Source: Bradyrhizobium hipponense
GTDB taxonomy: Bacteria; Pseudomonadota; Alphaproteobacteria; Rhizobiales; Xanthobacteraceae
Reading direction: 5' to 3'
Assembly: GCF_008123965.1 (NCBI RefSeq)
Contig: NZ_VSTH01000194.1
Location: 1 to 45,177 of the forward strand
Length of the DNA stretch: 45,177 bases
The translations under genes were made by a program, and so were the position numbers. Shown here one piece after another: positions 1-8,625 of the stretch. The notes below the pieces were generated by a model. It was not told the DNA's origin. It searched no databases and was given only the letters and a program-made list of their open reading frames with translations. Position 1 is the first letter of the stretch. Each line of letters begins with the position of its first letter.

Positions 1-1844
1 TCCGTGTACAGGTAGATGTGCTGCCCGGTCGCAACGTCGATCAGGCCGGAGTCAGCCCCGACGCTCTTGATCGTCAGCGCATAGGCCGAGCTGGTCGTGC
101 CGGCGCCGTCCGCACCGTAGTTGCTGCTTACCGTGAAGTTGTCGGCAAAGTTCGCCGTCGCGTCGCCCGCCAGGTTGGTCTCGTCGACCACCAGCGCATC
201 CGCCGCCACACTCGCCGTCACCGTGATCGACGGGCCGTCGTCCAGAAACGCAATCTGCCTGCCCAAATCCATGCTCGCGCTGGCCGTATCGCCATCCGCG
301 TCAGTGATCGTCGCAACCAAAGTCACTAGGTTCGACACGCTGTCGAGGCTGATACCTTCGTTGAGGTCCGGGTTCTCGCCGCTGCCCTCGTGGACCGCAC
401 GCAACTGCGTCAGCGTGACTTCGCCGCTGGTCGAATTAAGTTCGATGGTAAAGACCTCGGCGCCGCTCGCCGCACTGGTCGGATCGGTGCCTTCGCGGCC
501 AACAATTTCGCCACCCTGCAGGAACATGTACACGGTGTGGCCCGTACCCGAATCGACAAGCCCGGAATCTACCCCGGTCGCATCAGTGGCACCGGATGCC
601 GCGAGCGCATAGCTGATCGTGGCGCCGTCGGCGCCGCCGATATGAGAGAACGCGCCGCTGAAATTGCCTGAATCATGTGTGAAGGTCGGGTTTGGCGTCG
701 TGCCGTTCGGCAAGAAGCTCTCGTCGACTCCCAGGAAGGGCAGTTCGCGCTCGACCGAGGCCAAAATGCTCGGTCCATCGTCGAGTAATGTCAGGTGCGG
801 ACCGACGTCAACGCTGGCGCTGGCGCTCTGGTTGTTGTTGTCCGTCACGGTGGCGGTCAAGGACAGCAGGCCAGCCGACAGATGCGTCCCCTCGCTGACG
901 TCGCCTGCCTCGCCGGAGCCCTCGTGCACCGAGCGCAGGTCGGTCAGCGTCAACTTGCCGCTCGCATCAACGGAAAGTGTAAAATCCTGCGGGCCAGCTG
1001 CTGCAGCGCCCGCGTTCACGCCCTCGCGGCCCACAACCACCCCGTTCTCTACGAACAGGTAGACGTGATTGCCGGTCTGGGAGTCGATCAGCCCGGAATC
1101 GATGCCAGGCGCACTGATCGACAGCGCAAACGTAAGGGATTGCTTACCGCCAGGAACGTCGACCGTGATGGGCACGAGCCCGCTCGCGACGGTGACTCCA
1201 AGCGGACCGTCCCCCGATCCGGAAATTCCATTGGTTGCAGCGGTCAGGAAGCTTTCGTCCACCACCAGATCCGGCACGCCGCCGACGGAAATCGTCGGCG
1301 CGGGAGTCGTAATCGTCGTCTGGAGGGCCGTACCGGTCGGAAAGCTGGTCTCAAGCCCCGGCAGTTCTTCCTGACCAGCCAACGTGTTGGTGCCCACGGG
1401 GGAAAGCGGATCGACCGTGTATGGATTGAAATCCGCCCCGCTCGCCTGCGCATTATTAAGGCCGAGCGTTTCACCCGCCGCGGGCAAAACCGAACTGTCG
1501 GTCGCGATCGGAAACGCGCCGGCGAACTCGGCAACGGTGAGATCGCGGCCGGGAGCCACCTCGATCGTTAGATTGCCCAGTTGATCGTGCCTGGAGTCGA
1601 AGAAGGGCTCGACCGTGATGGTCGATTGATTGTCGAAAAGAATGATCAGCTTTTCGCCGACGTGGACCAGCGTGATCTTGTCGTTGGCAATCCCGGAGAA
1701 ATCGACCTGAACTTTCTGGTCGTAGCCGACGTTGACGACCACGGCCTGGTCGGCGAAGGGTTTCGTGAGCTTAAAGATGCGAGCGGGAGTTGCGTTCGAC
1801 TGTCCAGCGCCGGCGGCCTGTGCCAAGCGAATCTGCTCGTTCAT
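1..1844 (-). CDS. T1SS-143-repeat giant adhesin, N-terminal part (gene runs off window)
   Basis: The minus frame is open from an ATG at 1844 (with GGCGGAG upstream) to the window edge, 614 codons. Residues 1-125 form a non-repetitive N-terminal module that ends in a di-alanine motif LPAAGE (Ala122-Ala123). From about residue 190 there are repeats of roughly 178 residues, each opening with VDESFL or VDETNL and carrying DSGL(I/V)D, VGREG, VHEGSGE and LLDDGPSI. These are the hallmarks of the T1SS-143 / DUF5801 repeats of RTX-type biofilm adhesins. Two repeats are complete and a third is started. No Sec signal is seen, as expected for a type I substrate whose signal is C-terminal and lies outside the window. 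The family is sure. The N-terminal module could be a LapA-like outer-membrane retention domain, which is inference. The secretion genes at 5.7-7.7 kb on the same strand look broken. Confidence 0.9.
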   Translation of the reverse strand, partial: MNEQIRLAQAAGAGQSNATPARIFKLTKPFADQAVVVNVGYDQKVQVDFSGIANDKITLVHVGEKLIILFDNQSTITVEPFFDSRHDQLGNLTIEVAPGRDLTVAEFAGAFPIATDSSVLPAAGETLGLNNAQASGADFNPYTVDPLSPVGTNTLAGQEELPGLETSFPTGTALQTTITTPAPTISVGGVPDLVVDESFLTAATNGISGSGDGPLGVTVASGLVPITVDVPGGKQSLTFALSISAPGIDSGLIDSQTGNHVYLFVENGVVVGREGVNAGAAAAGPQDFTLSVDASGKLTLTDLRSVHEGSGEAGDVSEGTHLSAGLLSLTATVTDNNNQSASASVDVGPHLTLLDDGPSILASVERELPFLGVDESFLPNGTTPNPTFTHDSGNFSGAFSHIGGADGATISYALAASGATDATGVDSGLVDSGTGHTVYMFLQGGEIVGREGTDPTSAASGAEVFTIELNSTSGEVTLTQLRAVHEGSGENPDLNEGISLDSVSNLVTLVATITDADGDTASASMDLGRQIAFLDDGPSITVTASVAADALVVDETNLAGDATANFADNFTVSSNYGADGAGTTSSAYALTIKSVGADSGLIDVATGQHIYLYT

Positions 1845-2022
1845 AAATTTCTCCGCCAAATAACGACTGTTGAACTAAGATTTCAACATGTTTGCTTCAA
1901 ATTGATCGAATTAAGCTATTGTTTACCCCATCGGGGGTCAAGAAAATGATTTGGTTAATCAGTATTTTCCGTCGTTTTGTGGTAAAGGCGAAACAGATTG
2001 AGCGGGATCAATGGTGTTGGGG

Positions 2023-2457
2023 ATGAAGCGGGGTTGTAGGTTGGCCTTTGCAGCCGCGCTCCTTGGCGTTGCAGGCCAGGCCGGCGCCCAAAATGCCCCA
2101 ACGACCGAACCACAAATTGTGGAGCGCTCGGTCAAAGCCCTGCCAAGCAGGGACACCCAAGTCGGGCTCTACATTAACGTCCGGCCGGATTGCACGTCCG
2201 GGCCACTGCCGACCATCCGCCTGGCCAGCCCACCGGCCTCAGGCAAGATTGTCGTCAGGACGGGACGGGTGAAGGCAACCAATTACAAGGCCTGCCTTGC
2301 CCTCGAGGTCCCGGCCTACGTGGCGTTCTACAAATCCCCGCCCGATTTCGTGGGCAGCGATACCCTGATGATCGAAGTGAAATATCCGGGCGGACGGACC
2401 GAGATTCAGAAGATCACGGTCAACGTGGTGCGACCGGGCGCCCAGCAGAAGATCTGA
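2023..2457 (+). CDS. Small exported protein of unknown function
   Basis: This encodes about 144 residues. A clear Sec signal (MKRGCRLAFAAALLGVAGQA, cleavage after AGA-Q) is followed by a short polar linker and a beta-rich domain of about 100 residues. The domain has two cysteines (PDCTSG and YKACLA) that could form a periplasmic disulfide, and it ends in alternating hydrophobic strands (ITVNVV). An upstream ATG at 2011 is possible. The 2023 ATG is preferred because GTTGGGG lies just before it and it begins directly with the signal peptide. The gene is convergent with the next one and separated from it by only 22 bp. I do not recognise the family. A beta-sandwich periplasmic protein is the most that can be said. 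Confidence 0.75.
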   Translation: MKRGCRLAFAAALLGVAGQAGAQNAPTTEPQIVERSVKALPSRDTQVGLYINVRPDCTSGPLPTIRLASPPASGKIVVRTGRVKATNYKACLALEVPAYVAFYKSPPDFVGSDTLMIEVKYPGGRTEIQKITVNVVRPGAQQKI

Positions 2458-2479
2458 TCAGGAAGACCGCGGATCACGA

Positions 2480-2848
2480 CTAATTCTCGACCGCGGTCAC
2501 CTCGCATTGCGGACTGGTACCCAGCGCGACTAGACCGATATTCACATTTGAAAACTGCGCCGATCCATGAGCTGGCACCAAGCCTTTGGCAGGCCAGGCA
2601 ACGACCTTGCTTTGGCGCCCGCGATCCTCGCCGGTCCAGCAGCCCAGCTCGATCGAACTAATCGGCTTTTCCCCGTCGTTGACGAGGGTGAAGCCGGCAA
2701 TGCCATAATTGTCACCGCGTCTGTACGACTGAAATGCCTCTATCCGCACGTCGCTGGCCCTCGCATCCCCGGCGACCGCGCAGGGGACCGGTGCGAGCGC
2801 GGCCGAATGGAGGCCAACGAGGCCGACGAGAAGAAGACTAACTCTCAT
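2480..2848 (-). CDS. Small exported protein of unknown function
   Basis: About 122 residues starting at the ATG at 2848 (MRVSLLLVGLVGLHSAALAP). The frame is open back to 2929, but the internal start gives a proper signal peptide with a cleavage site near AVAGDA. The mature part contains GFTLVNDGEKPISSIELGCW, a pattern of exported beta-sandwich proteins that describe extra-cytoplasmic 'additional strand' folds, and two Cys residues (LGCW near the middle, PQCEV near the end) that may pair. It overlaps no other convincing frame. Function unknown. It lies in a run of unrelated small exported proteins rather than an obvious operon. Confidence 0.7.
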   Translation of the reverse strand: MRVSLLLVGLVGLHSAALAPVPCAVAGDARASDVRIEAFQSYRRGDNYGIAGFTLVNDGEKPISSIELGCWTGEDRGRQSKVVAWPAKGLVPAHGSAQFSNVNIGLVALGTSPQCEVTAVEN

Positions 2849-2983
2849 CCGAGACTCACCCGAAAATGCTCTGGATACTTCAGCAGCAGGCGCGAGGAGG
2901 CAACAGGCGAGTTTGTGCGCGGCGAACATGGCCGGAGATCGGGCTGGCTGCAGCTTCCCCGGCGGTCTGCCAACGCGAGAAAA

Positions 2984-3481
2984 TCAGTGTGACAGGGTTG
3001 CGGATCGATGGACGTCAGCGGCAGCGTCGTTGCAGTCGCCCAGACGTTTGGCGACCACCTGCTCGACCCTCGGCACATCGCCCTTGTTGAGCTCGTTCAC
3101 CTCCGTATACGCCTCCTCGCTGTGGACGGTGATCACCGTGCTCACCGGCCCCAGGTAATCGCAACGGTTTGAGAACGTGTAGGTATTGGCGTTCTTCTCG
3201 GGTTTTGCGGAGACGCAAGTGCCCACTGAGGGCGACGCAAAGGTGGCCTTCATTGCAATGGTCGGATCCACGCAAGCGGTCAGCTCGCGCTCGACCAAGC
3301 GGTGCTTTGTCTTTCGGTGTGCGACAAGATCAAGCGTCCGCACGAAGTGCCACAGGCCCTTGCGAAAAATTGGCCCGACAAACTCGTCGGCCTTGGCGCC
3401 GGAGCTCAAGGAAATCGCGAGTGCAATCACGATACCCAAATACCGGCAAGATATCTTCCCCAAGCGCGCCCCCGAAATCAT
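2984..3481 (-). CDS. Exported protein, DUF3617-like
   Basis: 165 residues with an N-terminal hydrophobic segment (YLGIVIALAISLSSGAKADE, a likely cleaved signal). The start has AGGGG just upstream. The mature part has the order typical of DUF3617 periplasmic proteins: a GLWHFVRTL strand, a Cys in ELTACVDP, a second Cys in SVGTCVSA, then NRCDYLGP and a VITVHSEEAYTEVNEL strand pair. In this family the first motif is usually GLWE and the cysteines pair. The assignment is by pattern and moderate only. Nothing in the neighbourhood indicates a role. Confidence 0.72.
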   Translation of the reverse strand: MISGARLGKISCRYLGIVIALAISLSSGAKADEFVGPIFRKGLWHFVRTLDLVAHRKTKHRLVERELTACVDPTIAMKATFASPSVGTCVSAKPEKNANTYTFSNRCDYLGPVSTVITVHSEEAYTEVNELNKGDVPRVEQVVAKRLGDCNDAAADVHRSATLSH

Positions 3482-3829
3482 TGCCCCTACCTGTCCCCAG
3501 TTCAGAGCGGTGCCTGGCGAATCAAGCTCCGCAGATTTGACGGCGACTACGTTGCGTCTGAGTTAATTTGATGGCGCGACCGTGCCCTCACGCCCTGACC
3601 TGCTTCTCACGCCAGCCTGTGCGCGGTCAATCTTCGCCGGCATCCGGCGGAATACGGAAAGCTGGACCAGAGCCAGCGTGATGAGTGCAAGGCGTTGACC
3701 TGATGCAGAAGTGCAACGGCCGACGTTACTTGGCCAAATCAGCACCAAATCGATGATCAACGGTTTGACCTGTGTGCCGGTTTTTGCTCTCTTGATATCC
3801 GATTTCTTTGCTCATTTTTGGGGGCGGCG
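3482..3829. other. 348 bp without a convincing gene
   Basis: This lies between divergently transcribed exported-protein genes. Several overlapping short frames exist on both strands, none with a ribosome site, a signal peptide or protein-like composition. The AT-rich part just before 3830 probably holds the promoter of the plus-strand gene, but I cannot define -35/-10 boxes with confidence. Confidence 0.5.
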
Positions 3830-4213
3830 ATGCACAATCGGCCAGGCAAGTCCATTGCGGCGGCACTTCTTCTCGGCGCATGCCTTATGGCAACACCTCG
3901 CTCGGCTATGGCAGCAGACCTTGGCCTGGTCGCCTCGGGGCCGGGCGCGATCGGCCGCTGCTCCGAAATCGTCTTTGCTTGCGAGAACGGTCGGCAATAT
4001 CCGTTGTGCCCGATCGCAGTCAGCGTGGCGGGCGAGGTCGTAGCCGCATCGCTGCACACCGGGCGCTATGGCGGAGTGCACGTCCGCATGGTGCCGATGG
4101 GCGTCGGATACCGCTACGCCGGGCGCGGCATCTGGCTCGACGGCTTCCACGATAATGCGCTGCTAAACTTCGGAAAGCACAGCCAGATCGCCTGCACGAT
4201 CGAGCACCCGTGA
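3830..4213 (+). CDS. Small exported protein of unknown function
   Basis: 127 residues from an ATG at 3830 preceded by a GGGGG tract. The signal peptide has RPGKSIAAALLLGACLMA and a likely cleavage at SAMAADL. The mature part of about 95 residues has four cysteines (GRCSE, FACEN, PLCPI, IACTI) that could make two disulfides, and it is rich in Gly and Tyr (GVGYRYAGRGIWLDGF). I do not recognise the family. The many cysteines and the signal peptide indicate a periplasmic or surface-exposed protein. Confidence 0.72.
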   Translation: MHNRPGKSIAAALLLGACLMATPRSAMAADLGLVASGPGAIGRCSEIVFACENGRQYPLCPIAVSVAGEVVAASLHTGRYGGVHVRMVPMGVGYRYAGRGIWLDGFHDNALLNFGKHSQIACTIEHP

Positions 4214-4259
4214 GATCGCTTGGAACGCCGCGCCGCCGCGGCGCTTGCAGGCAGAAGGC

Positions 4260-4511
4260 TTAACCTTTGGTCCGCAGAACCACCCCTGTTCGCGGATACA
4301 TATAGGCCTTGGGATGCACATACACAGGGCAATAGTCCTGCCACTGGTATAGTTGCCAATTCCACTTCCAGCATCCTGACGGGATTTGCGGGTCGTAGCT
4401 CCACTCGAGCCGGTACGGCTCGTCTCCGAATGGATATGATCCGCAATAGGCAGCGCTGGAAACAAACACCAGCGAAACGGTCAGAGCGGTTGTAGCCAAA
4501 AATCTCGGCAT
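4260..4511 (-). CDS. Tiny exported Trp/Tyr-rich protein
   Basis: 83 residues. The ATG at 4511 follows CGAGGGCAAC, a good ribosome site. The signal peptide (MPRFLATTALTVSLVFVSSA) is cleaved near AYCGS. The mature part is only about 60 residues, with an unusual excess of Trp and Tyr (CWKWNWQLYQWQDYC) and three cysteines. Short exported proteins of this composition recur in the window (see 16568-16843). Function unknown. The good start signal and signal peptide make it more likely real than a chance frame. Confidence 0.6.
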   Translation of the reverse strand: MPRFLATTALTVSLVFVSSAAYCGSYPFGDEPYRLEWSYDPQIPSGCWKWNWQLYQWQDYCPVYVHPKAYMYPRTGVVLRTKG

Positions 4512-4620
4512 GTTGCCCTCGAGCTTGGTTCTTTATCAGAGTAAACACTGCCAAAGCGGGAGTTCCCAATCAAGTCCCAGGACTGGCCGTTAGCCCGCTC
4601 CTCGCCTGCCCACTATTGTG

Positions 4621-4697
4621 GCTGGGTTGGGGATTGATCCTGGTCTCTTCCGATCACTTGTCGGCTTACACAGGACCGGCGCGGAGCCCAACCAAGC
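4621..4697. other. Nested imperfect hairpin
   Basis: Bases 4621-4631 pair with 4687-4697 (11 bp with one mismatch), 4638-4642 pair with 4671-4675 (TCCTG/CAGGA), and 4650-4653 pair with 4661-4664 (CCGA/TCGG) around a 7-base loop. The result is one long nested stem of 77 bases in a stretch without a gene, just past the 3' end of a broken gene. No T-run follows on either strand, so a simple terminator is unlikely. It could be a structured RNA, an old repeat or chance. Confidence 0.3.
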
Positions 4698-4708
4698 AAC
4701 GCATCAGT

Positions 4709-5202
4709 TCATGTTCGGGTCGCCTGTCCTTGCGCAAGCAGCGCATCTGCGCTCTTCACGAGCGCTCCTGCGAGCTCTTTGGCGGCATCCGGAGCGAATG
4801 CATAACCAGCTTGCTGATCGAGACGATGGGTGAGATGAACAGGATCAGGCCGCGGCCGCTCGTGTCGGCCGCGATCGTGCAGTTCTTTGGAATTTGGAGC
4901 TGACCGGGTCTGGATTGGCCGGCGCATTGGCTGCTTCCGCTTGCGGAACGGCCGCGAGCTTCGAAGAAGCAGCTCCGACCGAATTGGTCGGTTGGGCTGC
5001 ATTTGCGCGCACCGGCTGCAGCTCGCCTCCCGCGCGGACGAGCGCCTCGAGCAGATCATTCACGCACTCACTTGCGAACCCTAATTCCAGGGCACCGGTG
5101 TATTTGCCGGTACTCTGAACCACGATCTCGTTTGTGTCGTCCGACAGAGCGGCCGAGTTGACCGCCGCAATCCCTGATCGCCATCGTCCCTGCCTTGATC
5201 AT
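4709..5202 (-). pseudogene. Frameshifted remnant of a conserved-looking hypothetical gene
   Basis: Protein-like sequence runs through three minus-strand frames in turn. A possible start MIKAGTMAI at 5202 shifts into IAAVNSAALSDDTNEIVVQS then GALELGFASECVNDLLEAL (to about 4915). That shifts to IPKNCTIAADTSGRGLILFI, and then to DQQAGYAFAPDAAKELAGAL, which ends at the stop at 4709. Reading across the breaks gives one protein of about 160 residues with an amphipathic helical N-terminal part, an Ala/Pro linker and a C-terminal strand-helix. At least three small indels are needed, so the gene is probably dead. I do not recognise the family. Confidence 0.5.
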
Positions 5203-5722
5203 CTGCGGTAGCCCGTTCGACCCCCGTGTTGCGCGTTTCAGAGCTCACTATAGCGCAAGTGCGTTTGCTCTCAATTCCGGACGGTAGTGACAGGGAGCAC
5301 GGCGCGGGAACAGTGAGGTCGGGGCCGTGTGGCTTTTGCGGACAAACTTCTACAACCGCCCTCCGCCGCATGACCCGACGACATCCCTGCCAGCGACTAC
5401 AAGCGCCCGGTACAACGCCGATCTATAACCGCGCCTGCCAAGTCCAATTGCGCAACAGACAACCCCGGCTCCGCGGTCACCGACAATGCATTCGGAAAAT
5501 TCATCGCACAATTCGCAAAAGGCGAGATGCCGAGCGATTCAGCGAGCGGATGATCCCCGACATTATTGATACCGTTCACAATCCGACTGATCCGACTTTC
5601 GCTCACGACGCTTCGGCAAGCTGAAATATCGAATGACGCGGTGAACGGATCGATACGGTTTCAGAAGGGCCAATTGGGCGCTAGGACGGCTGCGTCGGCC
5701 AAAGCCGATTTGTCTTGCTTCG
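5203..5722. other. 520 bp without a supported gene
   Basis: A minus-strand frame at 5397-5606 (69 codons, GTG start) is the only one with moderately protein-like content. It has no ribosome site or recognisable motif, so I do not call it. The other frames are short and overlapping. The stretch separates the damaged type I secretion genes from the broken gene at 4.7-5.2 kb and may be decayed sequence. Confidence 0.45.
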
Positions 5723-7070
5723 CTACTGCTCGCGGAATGCATGGGCGAAGCTGTCGGACAGCGGCTGGATCAGGTAATCAAGCAGCGTCCGCTCGCCGGT
5801 GACGATGGAGACATCGACGGGCATGCCGGGATAAAGCTTCACATGCGGGACGCGCTTGAGCTCGGCGGCGCTCACCTCGACACGCGCAAGATAGTAGGTC
5901 GTGTTGGTCTTGTCGTCAGTCGTGGCATCGCCGGCCACCCACTTCACCGTCCCGTCTACGGTCGGCGTGATCCGCTGCTTGTAGGCAACGAAGCGGACAG
6001 TCGCAGGCAGGTCCGGCCGTACCACGTCAATATCAAGCGGCTGAACTTTCACCTCGAGCACCATCTTGTCTTCCAACGGGACGAGATCAAGGATCGCCCC
6101 GCCCGGCGGCACGACGCCCCCTTTGGTGAAGAACTTCAGGTTGAGGATGGTGCCGTCCTGCGGTGCGACCACTTCGGTCCGGCCAGCTTTCGCAATGAAC
6201 TTGCGCAATTCCTCCGCCGCTTCATTGCGGTCGCCCTGCACCTTCCTCAGCTCTTCCGAAACGGCCTTGGCCTGCGTACTCCGCACGCCCATGATCTGTG
6301 CATCGGACTCTCCAATCTGCTCGCGGAAGGACTGGATCTTACCCTTGTTGGACTCGACATCGCCTCGTGCGGCGACCAATTGCCGCTCGAGCTCGAGCAG
6401 TTTCGGCTTGAGCGAAAGGCCTTTGGTCAAGAGGTATTTCTGATCGTTTAGCTGCTCCTCGAACAACGGAATCTGCTGCTCGATCGTCTTGTTCTGGGAC
6501 TCGAGCGATGCCATCTGCGCCCGATACTGCTCGCTGCGTTGCATCCAGACGCTGATTTGATCCTGAACCGCGCGCTGATGATCGGCGAAGATCCTCTCCT
6601 GACCCTCCAGGATCTCGCGAATGGCGCCATCGCTGCGGCGGGAGGATAGATCGTCCGGATAGCCGACGGACTTCCGGCCGTCGCGCTCGGCGATCAGGCG
6701 CGCTTCCTGCGCGGTGAGCGCGTCGACCTTGGCGCGCTTGGCATCGCGATCTGCGTCTGCATCCAGGCTATCGAGCCGTATTAGCACCTGGCCCTTTTTG
6801 ATAAGGTCGCCGTCACGCACCAGAATCTCGCGAATGATGCCGCCTTCAAGATGCTGGATCGTCTTGCGGTTGGTGTCGACCTTCACGGTGCCCGGAGCGA
6901 CCGCAGCGCTGGACAAAGGTGCCAAACCTGCCCAGCCGCCAAAGCCGCCAAGCAGCACCGCGAAGATCGCAACGCCGTCCGCACCAGGTCCTTGATGGGC
7001 GGCTGCGGGGTTATCGGCGGTGCGACAGGGCGCGCGGGGCGATCGGCTCGATGGTTGTGATCAAGCTCAT
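5723..7070 (-). pseudogene. HlyD/PrtE-family type I secretion membrane-fusion protein, 5' end frameshifted
   Basis: The main open frame (5723-6958, 411 codons) is a good periplasmic adaptor. It has LLGGFGGWAGLAPLSSAAVA (end of the membrane anchor), the lipoyl half-motif GGIIREILVRDGDLIKKGQV, a long coiled coil (roughly residues 75-240), a second lipoyl half (GTILNLKFFTKGGVVPPGG) and the beta-barrel end (HVKLYPGMPVDVSIVTGERT). The natural start is the ATG at 7070, which reads MSLITTIEPIAPRALSHR and then meets a stop. Cytoplasmic-tail sequence continues in other frames (IKDLVRTAL, then VAIFAVLLGG), so at least two indels separate the true start from the main frame. That ATG overlaps the stop of the ABC gene (ATGA), the usual arrangement of such pairs. 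Internal GTG initiation at 6958 could still give a product lacking the cytoplasmic tail. Confidence 0.85.
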
Positions 7071-7745
7071 GCCTTCACCGCCCGGACATGCTTGGTGTCC
7101 GCCGGCTGCACGGCCCGGCGCTGGATCTGCCCGAGCACGGCGCTGCGTTCTCCGAACAATTCCACCTGGCCCTCGTTCAACACCAGAACCTTGTCGACGT
7201 GCGCCATCAACGAGGGACGATGGGCGATGACCACCACGGTCGTGCCAGCCTCCTTCATCGACCTGATGGCCTCGTTGAGCGCCTGTTCGCCCGGCGCATC
7301 CAGGCTCGCATTCGGCTCGTCGAGCACGAGCAGCGACGGCGTGCCGAACAGCGCGCGCGCGAGGCCAACGCGCTGGCGCTGGCCGCCGGACAGCACGGCC
7401 CCCTGTTCGCCGATCTCGGTGTCATAGCCTTTGGGCAGGCGCAAAATCATGTCATGCACGCCGGCCATCTGCGCGGCGGCAACAACGGCAGCGGGATCAG
7501 CATCTTCATCCATACGCGAAATATTTTCCCGCACGGTGCCCGGAAACAGCTCGACGTCCTGCGGCAGGTAACCGACGCAGCGGCCGAAATGCTCGCGCGT
7601 CCAGCTGTGCACGTCGGCGCCGTCGAGCCGGACCACGCCGGAATCCGGCCCGTGGATGCCCACGATGAGGGCGAGCCAATGTCGATTTGCCGGCCGCGGA
7701 CGGCCCGATCACCGCAAGCATCGCCGGGCGCAAGATGGAAGTCAC
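7067..7745 (-). pseudogene. Type I secretion ABC transporter (PrtD/HlyB type), only the ATPase domain left and frameshifted
   Basis: The open frame 7067-7663 keeps the Q-loop (GYLPQDVELFPGTVRENI), the signature LSGGQRQRVGLARAL, Walker B LLVLDEPNASLD and the H-loop VVIAHRP. The Walker A motif IGPSAAGKSTLA is in another frame just upstream (about 7690-7720), and before it DFHLAPGD is in a third frame. The ATPase is therefore broken by at least two indels. The whole membrane domain (about 300 residues in this family) is missing: upstream of about 7745 the sequence becomes an AraC-type fragment on the other strand. Its stop overlaps the HlyD-like start (ATGA). It was presumably once the energiser for the adhesin on the same strand. 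It is now almost certainly non-functional. Confidence 0.85.
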
Positions 7746-7959
7746 GGGGAATTACGGCGGCTGCCTATCTCAAGCGCATCCGCCAGGTGCACGCTTACGA
7801 TACGCTGGCCGAAGCCGGGCCGAGGACGACGGTCACGAAGGTCTGCGCCAAGTGCGGCTTCGGCAATCTCGGCCACTTCGCGCGCGACTACCGCGACGCG
7901 AGCTGCCGTCGGACACCCTGCTCCGCGCGAGGAGAGCATCGAAGTGCGTCGCAGAATAA
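7742..7959 (+). pseudogene. AraC-family regulator, C-terminal helix-turn-helix fragment
   Basis: The plus frame at about 7755-7890 reads AAYLKRIRQVHAYDTLAEAG, then VTKVCAKCGFGNLGHFARDY. This is the second helix-turn-helix of AraC/XylS regulators (GF-N-GHFARDYRDAFGE). A small deletion shifts the frame, and the family's last motif continues as ELPSDTLLRARRASKCVAE to the stop at 7959. The N-terminal ligand domain and the first helix-turn-helix are absent. It abuts the truncated ABC ATPase, so a deletion or rearrangement joined the two genes end to end. Confidence 0.75.
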
Positions 7960-8007
7960 CGACGCAACTCTCGGACATTCGCCGATTGTGGATGAGAGAA
8001 CAGCTCA

Positions 8008-8625
8008 TCAAGGAGAGAACACGCGAGTGCCACGAGGCCAAGTTTGCTGGCTTCCGATTGGACTGGCTCCAATTTCCCAGCCAGCCCCTCCCCATAGCGC
8101 GTCAACTACACCAAGCTCGCCCATAGCATCACGGACGAAGAATATGTTGGGAGAAGAGTTGATTTCCAGCGCACCGCTTTCTCCTTTGCCCTGCAGCCTC
8201 AAAAGGCACCAAACATCCGCGAGCCTGGTCTCATCGCGAATACCTAAATCTCCGGTGATCTCCGTGGCGCTTGAGGGCGTCCTCAATGTGTACGATTGCA
8301 AGGATGTATCGCGCGCGGTCTCAATCTTGACTGCGAACCGGCGCACGAAGGTCGCGCCAAGCCAGGAAATCTTGACCTGGGCCGCTGGCGTGATGTCCTC
8401 TCTAAAGTGCTCTCGAGCAACGAATGCCTCAGTTTGGGGTATTGCTGAGGTTGAAGGGGGATCGAACGGTTCGCCAGCTTTCCGGTTGGGCGAGCATTCG
8501 ATCTTGCCACCAGGAACAACCGATGCCGATCTGCCGTTATCAGCCTTGCTCGCATCCGGGGTTGCGCCGCACGCCCATACTGCCAGCACAGAGACGAGAC
8601 ACGGGTTGAGCCATGTGCGGCGCAT
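8008..8625 (-). CDS. Exported protein of unknown function
   Basis: 205 residues. The ATG at 8625 follows AAGGACGCC (good ribosome site). A signal peptide (WLNPCLVSVLAVWACGATPD) precedes a mature part with a beta-rich look: KIECSPN, then AQVKISWLGATFVRRFAVKI, a central ATEITGDLGIRDETRLADVW segment and ALEINSSPNIFFVRDAMGEL. Three mature cysteines may take part in disulfides. No known family is recognised. It is monocistronic, with about 280 bp of non-coding, relatively AT-rich DNA upstream that probably carries its promoter. Confidence 0.72.
   Translation of the reverse strand: MRRTWLNPCLVSVLAVWACGATPDASKADNGRSASVVPGGKIECSPNRKAGEPFDPPSTSAIPQTEAFVAREHFREDITPAAQVKISWLGATFVRRFAVKIETARDTSLQSYTLRTPSSATEITGDLGIRDETRLADVWCLLRLQGKGESGALEINSSPNIFFVRDAMGELGVVDALWGGAGWEIGASPIGSQQTWPRGTRVFSP

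Noticed and set aside
2465..2498. GACCGCGG / CCGCGGTC inverted repeat between convergent genes
   Set aside because: The loop is 18 bases, no T-run follows, and one arm lies inside a coding sequence. I do not call a terminator.
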